Source of the DNA: Taudactylus pleione
Taxonomy: Eukaryota; Chordata; Amphibia; Anura; Myobatrachidae
Direction: 5' to 3'
Length of the DNA: 64,000 bases
NCBI GenBank assembly: GCA_031769625.1
Contig: JAUIMM010000016.1
Span: 14,857,001 to 14,921,000, forward strand
Position numbers and translations under genes: made by a program. Positions within the stretch are counted from its first letter, which is position 1. Each line of letters begins with the position of its first letter. Positions 58,577 through 64,000 of the stretch are shown here, piece by piece. Below the pieces are notes generated by a model. That model did not search any database and was not told the origin of the DNA. It worked only from the letters and a program-made list of their open reading frames with translations.

Positions 58577-59389
58577 CAGGACTCCTCTCTTCACCCTCCT
58601 CTGGGTCCTGCTGCCTCTTGGTGATTTCCCAGCTGATGTCACTAAGTAATGGGGGAATTGTTAACCCCTGCGGCTGCATGTAAACACAGAGTTGCCTCAG
58701 CCCATTAACAAAGGGGAAGTCCAGGGATGTCTAGATTGCCTCATTTATCACTCTGCACTTTATCACTTTCCAGAGCTTCATACATCTGGCCCAATATATT
58801 TTACCTCCATGGCTCTAAATTATACAGTATTATGTGGTCCTTTAAGGCACGTATACATCAATGAATCTTTGAATAGCAGATTGGTGATGGAGCAGCACCA
58901 TTTACATCACAGCACCCAGCAGTATCATCAGTGACTAAGGGGTCTATAATTATGAGGGTGAGAAAACCTCCTTCTATGGCATTTTTTATTGTAGAAATGG
59001 CTTTTTCTATCTTCTCTCAATTTGTAAAAAAGTAAATACCAGAGAAATCAGAGATTTCTCCCTTGCCCACCGATTGAGTGCCACTTTTTGCCATTTCCAT
59101 ACATCTTTATGGGGGCGGCAGCTTAAATCTATCCAAAAAGCAATGAACAGCTTTAGGAGGTGGAGACCTGCAAAGCCCATTTCACTTTGACCCTTCCGAA
59201 GGGCTGCCGGTTAAGTGGAGAAAACCGTCGTGGAGGTAAAGGATTGTTCCTGGGATTCCAAGAGGGGCGCATTAGGTAATTGCTGTGCTAAACTGTACTG
59301 CTGTGATAAGCAGGAAATACAGATTTATAGTAGGGCCAACTCTACATAAATGCCGGTTTCTACAAAGGGATTGTAGCACAATAAAGATG
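58577..59389. other. Non-coding DNA
   Basis: Nothing recognised beyond possible upstream regulatory sequence for the candidate exon. Confidence 0.45.
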
Positions 59390-59722
59390 TTGGGCTGATA
59401 TCCCGGTGGTGGCCATCCCAACAGTCACAATACCGGCAGCGGAATTGTAGCGGTCAAAATTCTGATGGATTTTGGGGAGTATTCCCTAATCCTGTATCAC
59501 CTTTAGCAGCCTAATCCTAAGCATCCCTTTTAGCAGCCTAGCCCTAACCACCCCCTTTGGTAGCCTAATCGTAACTGTCCCCTACCGCAGCCTAACTCTA
59601 ATCCTCCCCCTCATGCCTAACCACTTAACATTGGGATTCAACGGTATTTTGACCCGTCAGAATTCTGCTGCTGGTATTGTGACCATGGGGATGGTCACCG
59701 CCGGGATCCTGACCACATCCCC
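59390..59722. mobile_element. CCTAACC-type MITE, 333 bp, TSD AATAAAGATG
   Basis: The decamer AATAAAGATG is identical on both sides (59380-59389, 59723-59732), which contains an 8-bp TSD plus possible extension. Ends TTGGGCTGATATCCCGG and, reversed, GGGGATGTGGTCAGGATCC, then GGTGACCATCCC on both arms. The core is CAGCCTAACCCTAA-like units. Same architecture as 15280-15645. Confidence 0.85.
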
Positions 59723-59732
59723 AATAAAGATG

Positions 59733-60542
59733 TAATGATATGACATCATTAAATCCAACTGTTCAGCAGGAGACTGTGCAATTCATTAAGTTTGCCAGTA
59801 GACTTTGTTGGTCTGATTCCTAATAGTTGTTGTTTTTTTTAAATTAATCTGCAAATCAAACTGTGACAAATATCATTTATCTTTGGACCTGAGTTAATTT
59901 CATTGATTGACGCAAGAACAAAAGTAACTGCTGCCTGAAAGGTTTCCGGGATGTGACATTGGTAAATACTATTAATTTAGTTATATTTGTTCATATTCTA
60001 GGAGGACAATCTGCAAAGTTCAGTGTTTGTTAGAAGATCCAATTATTTCAGCATGCACAAAACTAAGCCAGTTTCAAAGCCACAGAGATTCTACACTAAT
60101 AATGGCGGAAGCTTCAATATGTTGCTTACAAAACACCTTTGAAAGCAGCATGTAGCTTATTGACTTATCTGTGTGTGAGAATATAAACTCCTACTCATCT
60201 CCAGAAATAAACATCTTATGTTTTATGAACATGAATAGTGTACAGAAACTTTTAAAACTCAGTAATCATTAAGAAGGATGTGTTTGTTTGCTTCAACCCC
60301 CATATACAGGAGAGTGCCTATAGGATATCACAGGATAGCATATGGTGTAAGCATTGTACATATTGATTGATGTGTTTACCAACCCTAACCCACAGTTAGA
60401 ACATTGTCTGTGCCTGTGGTGCCAATATACAGTATAAAGGAACTGCTACTGTTGACCCCTTGTAGTGCTGGACAATTGCCTTCTGCCCTGATGATCATAA
60501 TATGATTATTTTGACCATTGAACATTTTAAATAGCTATTATA
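59733..60542. other. AT-rich non-coding DNA
   Basis: Nothing recognised. Confidence 0.5.
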
Positions 60543-60994
60543 GGGCCTGATTCAGAGTTGTACGTGAAAATATGCAAATATCGCAGCCGCCGGGAGGTGT
60601 ACTAAGACGCCCACCTGCGGCTTTGCAAATCGAAGCGTAAAATGCAGCAAGTGCCATAGATCATTTGATTGTTGCAGTCCTGAGTGAGTCTATGGTCCTA
60701 TAAAATGGCCGTGGGTACTGAGGTGTCGGAGCCATAATCCTTGCATACAGGATCGCAGTCGCAGGGTGTGACATACCCCCAAAACGGTCGCAGCACTCCT
60801 GTGTTCTTTGACGCCACTCCGCTTACCTCCCCCAAATGCTCCCTGAGTGTCAATCACACAGGCAGCAAATAGTCGCTGCAAGTGACTACAGTAATGTACT
60901 TTAAAGCATGCGCCGTGGGACTTTGCATGCGCAGATTGCCAAATGTCGCTCAACTGCCAAAAAATCAGCATAACGTGCAGCTCTGAATCAGGCC
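60543..60994. mobile_element. MITE of the GGGCCTGATTCAGAG family, 452 bp
   Basis: Ends GGGCCTGATTCAGAGTTG and CAGCTCTGAATCAGGCC. The TSD is not clear because the right terminal bases differ. Interior with GCATGCGC and TCGCAGCC motifs typical of the family. Confidence 0.8.
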
Positions 60995-61289
60995 TCTAAT
61001 CCCTTAGTATGGCTTTAATAATTGTTGAAGTTCCCCAGAAATGTATCACATATTATGACACCCCAAGTTTTGCAAATTAAAACTTCAATATACAAGGAAG
61101 AAGGTCCGACGATCTCTACAAATACAAACGTCTCATGATGGGGCAGATATTTTTTGGCACAGGGCCACAAGCATACGGATCTTGTGGATCTATTTATAAA
61201 GGGGGATTTGGAGTTTCCGCTCCATTAAATCTCTTATTTATCTAATCATTATCCTCTGTTACAATAATCATAGATGCTAATGAGCAAAG

Positions 61290-61817
61290 TTGCGACCGTA
61301 TTTTACGCCGTTCAAAAATCAGCTGTTTTGTAGAGGGGCAAAGTTTTCGGGCCAATAATAATAAAGGTAATGCAGGAGATATCACAGATATCTCCTGCTT
61401 ACGTTTCTCTACCGATCTGGCCCGCTGTCCCCATACCCTAGTATGGGGACCTAAATTTATCAAGTTCTGAAAATACAATATTTTCTAAGGTTAACTGCGG
61501 TTGCATTCGGTATCTTCAGATGGAGTTTGCTCCCGCACACCCACTCCTTTCCTATGGGAAGGAGCTTCGGGTTGCAAAGAGGGATCATTTTGCATCCCTT
61601 CACCCCTGTCCAGCTCGTTCCGCCTAATGCTGGGGCATTTTGCACACAGGCGCACTAACACTGCCGAGTCAGACTCAGCAGTGCTAACTTTTACTGCTCC
61701 GTGAGTAGCAGTGAAAACATCCGCGCCAGGGAAATGATGAATTGTTCTGGCGCGAGTTCAAAATGTTAATTATCAGGGTCCGTCCGGACCCCGATTACTA
61801 ACAAAATGAATATGGCC
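61290..61817. mobile_element. MITE related to 19343-19607, right end visible
   Basis: The right end reads AATGAATATGGCCTAT. The interior shares AGCACTGCCGAGT, GGTAATGCAGGAGAT and CCCGCTGTCCCCATA blocks with the 19343-19607 element, in reverse. The left end was not fixed. Confidence 0.55.
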
Positions 61818-61875
61818 TATAATCTTCCAGTTTTGCTTTTGCTTCATCATTCCATGAACAGCACTTCACATTGTA

Positions 61876-62763
61876 TGTTATTGGCAGATCTAATTACGGT
61901 AGCAACCAGTAGATGGTAGGGATGGCCATCGGTGTGGTTACTATCGATGGTGACCATCGATGGCAAAATAGCAAGTGGCCATCAATGGTAACCATCTATG
62001 AAATGGATGACCATCGATGGTTTCACCAACCAATGGTCATCCCTGTTCTTTGACTGACTGGCAAGTAGGCCAATCAGAACCAGGGGCGGGGCTTCTCATG
62101 TGTCGGAGGTGGAGCTATGCTCAGTGTCCTGGCACCTTCTAAAAAAAACAAAACATTCAATTATGATGTTCCATCGATGGAGAGAAACCATCTGGTTCTC
62201 CCCCATCGATGAGAAAAACATTCGACAATGGCCATAAACAATCAATGATCATGAATTATCGATGGTCGATGGCCATCCCTAGTAGATCGCAGCGGTGTGC
62301 GATGGAGGTCAGTCTACACAGAAGATAAACTCAATCAGGGAATAGTTTATTAAATGGTAGAGGAAAGTAGCAGGTTAAGACAGGGTTAAGGGTAATACAG
62401 CAGGCACAGGATGCAGAAATATTCCAGTTGCAGCGTGGAGCTTACAGGGTATGCTGGTATCTATAGTGAGCGTAGTGTATGCACACACTCATATACTGCT
62501 GTGGTGGCAGTGGGAAAGCTAATATACTGAGTTTTGGTGGGACAATGTATTTTGGGTTTTGTATATACTGTATATATCCTCTGTTGTGGCGGAACACTCT
62601 GGGGCATGTCCAATTATCAAGATGTTGTAGGAGGAAAGACACTCAGGTAGCCGCACATGAGCAGTACTTGGGTTGGAGGTTGTGCCATCGGCTGGCTCTA
62701 GGTGGCTAAAGGCAGAATGGCACCATGCTGAGCGCACTCTCCTCACACACCCCTACAACAACA
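61876..62763 (-). mobile_element. Probable 3' LTR of the copia fragment, with nested MITE
   Basis: Read on the minus strand it starts TGTTGTTGTAGGGGTG and ends CTGCCAATAACA, the TG...CA form usual for LTRs. It contains a TATA-like GGATATATACAG and an AATAAA at 62346-62351. Without the MITE at 61917-62281 it is about 515 bp. It lies directly downstream of the RNase H fragment on the same strand. No 5' LTR is in the window for comparison and the polypurine tract is poor. Confidence 0.5.
61917..62281. mobile_element. hAT-like MITE, 365 bp, TIR TAGGGATGGCCATCG
   Basis: Ends TAGGGATGGCCATCG and CGATGGCCATCCCTA. The flanking octamers GTAGATGG (61909-61916) and GTAGATCG (62282-62289) match at 7 of 8. 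The interior is packed with ACCATCGATGG palindromes. Confidence 0.9.
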
Positions 62764-62816
62764 GTATGAACATTCCAAGTTTGGACTTCTCAACTATAAC
62801 CAAAAACACAAGAGTG

Positions 62817-63474
62817 TTATGTAAAACAAAATATAACAAAACACATCCATATTTCAAATGTTTCCAGCCCGCATCTTTGAAGAAAGGCATTTAGTACATG
62901 TGGTGTCAGACCTTTGGGTAACATGTCAGCAATATTTTCCTCACTGGTTACATAAATCACTCTGACTATGGTATTATCTGCTAGCTCTCTAATGAAATGG
63001 TGTATTATGGCAATGCCCTTAGATCTACCATGATGTTTAGTACAGAAAGACAAGTGCATTGCACCTTTGTTGTCAAATGCTATGTTGATTGTGTCATCTA
63101 AACTAAAAACGATCTAACTCACATAAAGGGGGAAATTTATCAAAGCTTGGACAGATACGAAGTGGAGAATTATGAAGTACCAACCATTTACAGGCTGTGT
63201 TTGAAAAATGACAAGACCTCATTATCTCTCTCCAAGCTTTGATATATGTCTCCCAAAGTCTCTTTCAACCATAATGATTGTTTGGCTGTTTCTGTAGGAG
63301 CCTCGGTAGTGGAAAAGGCAATTTTGGCTAATTCTTGCTTGCCCAGATGATGGCTGCACCTTCCAAAGCAAATAGGTAACGAGTGTGCAGTAGGAATGCC
63401 CGTCATCTTCATCCAATACCATATTTGCATCATACAATGCTTGTAACTCAGAAGTTCCAGTTTTCAAAAACTTT
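62817..63474 (-). pseudogene. Ty1/copia RNase H fragment
   Basis: Minus-strand remnant of the C-terminal end of a copia-type polyprotein. From 63440 downwards it reads a degraded DEDDGHSY block, then (frame-shifted) a block with IAFSTTEAPTETAKQSLWLKE, matching the STTEAEY...LWL motif of copia RNase H. After the MITE at 63128-63254 it resumes as SKGIAIIHHFIRELADNTIV and VIYVTSEENIADMLPKGL, the typical end of copia RNase H, and stops at 62817. Several frameshifts and a missing acidic residue make it inactive. The upstream reverse transcriptase and integrase are not in the window; the fragment ends at a MITE boundary near 63475. Confidence 0.85.
63128..63254. mobile_element. MITE inside the copia fragment
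   Basis: Ends GGGGGAAATTTATCAAAGCTTGG and CCAAGCTTTGATATATGTCTCCC, related to 49952-50117; both also share CAGGCTGTGTTTGA in the core. Confidence 0.8.
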
Positions 63475-64000
63475 GGGCCTGATTCTGATGTAGACAGATT
63501 TAGCACCACTACTGTGTCTTTGCATGAAGTAGTGATGCTCAGGGCCGTAGCTAGGGTAGTGCGGCCGGTGCCATCGCACAGGGCACCACTGGTCAGGGGG
63601 CGCTGTTTGGGCCTGTCAAATTGCTGTTTATTATCATTCCAGCATCTCCTGGCTTCTCCTATCTCTTCCCTGGCCCTTCCCCATGAGGCAATTCCCCTTT
63701 TTTGGGTGCATTATGTCCCTTTGAAAAATGAGGGGGCGCCAATGCTCTTTCTGGCACGGGGCACCAAAAAGTCTAGTTACGGCTCTGGTGACGCTAACAT
63801 ATGCAAAAGCAGTAGGAGGCATCTGTAGAAGTAAGACGTCTCCTGCTTGCTTCAGTGATCCACAGCTGCACCCAATGACTTTGCATGAACATTGGCCATC
63901 TGAGTAATCCTCAAGTTACTCAGGATGGGTGGTGGTTTCACGCTGCTGGGGCCAGGAAGTCTGTCTCAAAATGGACTTTACCTCCTCCCCAACCCCAAAC
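63475..64000. mobile_element. MITE of the GGGCCTGATTCAGAG family, runs off the window
   Basis: Left end GGGCCTGATTCTGATGTAGAC. The interior with AAGACGTCTCCTGC and TGCATGAACATTGGCC continues after the nested hAT-like MITE. The right end is beyond the window or decayed. Confidence 0.55.
63540..63787. mobile_element. hAT-like MITE, 248 bp, 8-bp TSD
   Basis: Ends CAGGGCCGTAGCTAGGG and CTAGTTACGGCTCTG. The flanking octamers GTGATGCT (63532-63539) and GTGACGCT (63788-63795) match at 7 of 8. It is nested in the MITE that begins at 63475. Confidence 0.9.

Noticed and set aside
1..64000. Bacterial-type systems such as CRISPR arrays, operons or phage islands
   Set aside because: The repeats are minisatellites or MITEs without spacer organisation, and all recognisable proteins are eukaryotic transposon products.
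1..64000. Endogenous retrovirus
   Set aside because: No gag, protease, env or paired LTRs were seen; the only LTR-type protein remnant has copia, not retroviral, motifs.

Overview
The window looks like intergenic or intronic DNA from a large, transposon-rich vertebrate genome, most likely a frog (Anura). The evidence is indirect. There are no dense genes, ribosome-binding sites or operons. There is a Tx1-type L1 element, two Tc1/mariner elements, PIF/Harbinger and hAT elements with their transposases, a Ty1/copia fragment, and dozens of non-autonomous DNA elements (MITEs) recognisable from terminal inverted repeats (TIRs) and target-site duplications (TSDs). Element families with ends such as GGGCCTGATTCAGAG and CAGTGGCGTAACTAG, as I know them, fit amphibians, but the species cannot be fixed from sequence alone.

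Layout. 1-5.2 kb: MITEs and a GGGGCACT minisatellite inside an hAT-like element. 5.2-13.8 kb: one old L1/Tx1 copy (+ strand) carrying an hAT-like MITE, a 1.6-kb Tc1 element and a Harbinger-like MITE. 13.8-23 kb: unique AT-rich DNA with several palindromic MITEs. 23.2-26 kb: a 2.3-kb minisatellite with higher-order structure. 26.4-27.0 kb: a 5'-truncated Tc1 transposase. 27-35 kb: MITEs and LINE/SINE tails. 35.2-44.34 kb: the most informative locus, a two-gene Harbinger element into whose right end a complete 6,479-bp hAT element has inserted with an exact 8-bp TSD. The hAT carries two 599-bp MITEs of one family in opposite orientation, one inside the transposase gene and one inside a 68-bp tandem array. 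44.3-57 kb: mostly unique DNA, MITEs, a direct duplication of about 355 bp and a 61-bp minisatellite. 58.27-58.47 kb: on the minus strand, the only plausible host exon, with a CCAAT box, an ATG, 69 codons and a GTAAGT donor. 59.4-64 kb: MITEs and a Ty1/copia RNase H fragment with a probable 3' LTR.

No intact host gene, tRNA, rRNA or CRISPR array was recognised. All transposase and reverse transcriptase genes are broken. The hAT gene comes closest to intact: its visible catalytic residues remain, with three TAG stops and one MITE insertion. Many reading frames over 60 codons are chance frames in repeats. I saw no previously undescribed multi-gene system. The value of the window is in the nesting order, the exact insertion footprints and the unusual internal repeats.
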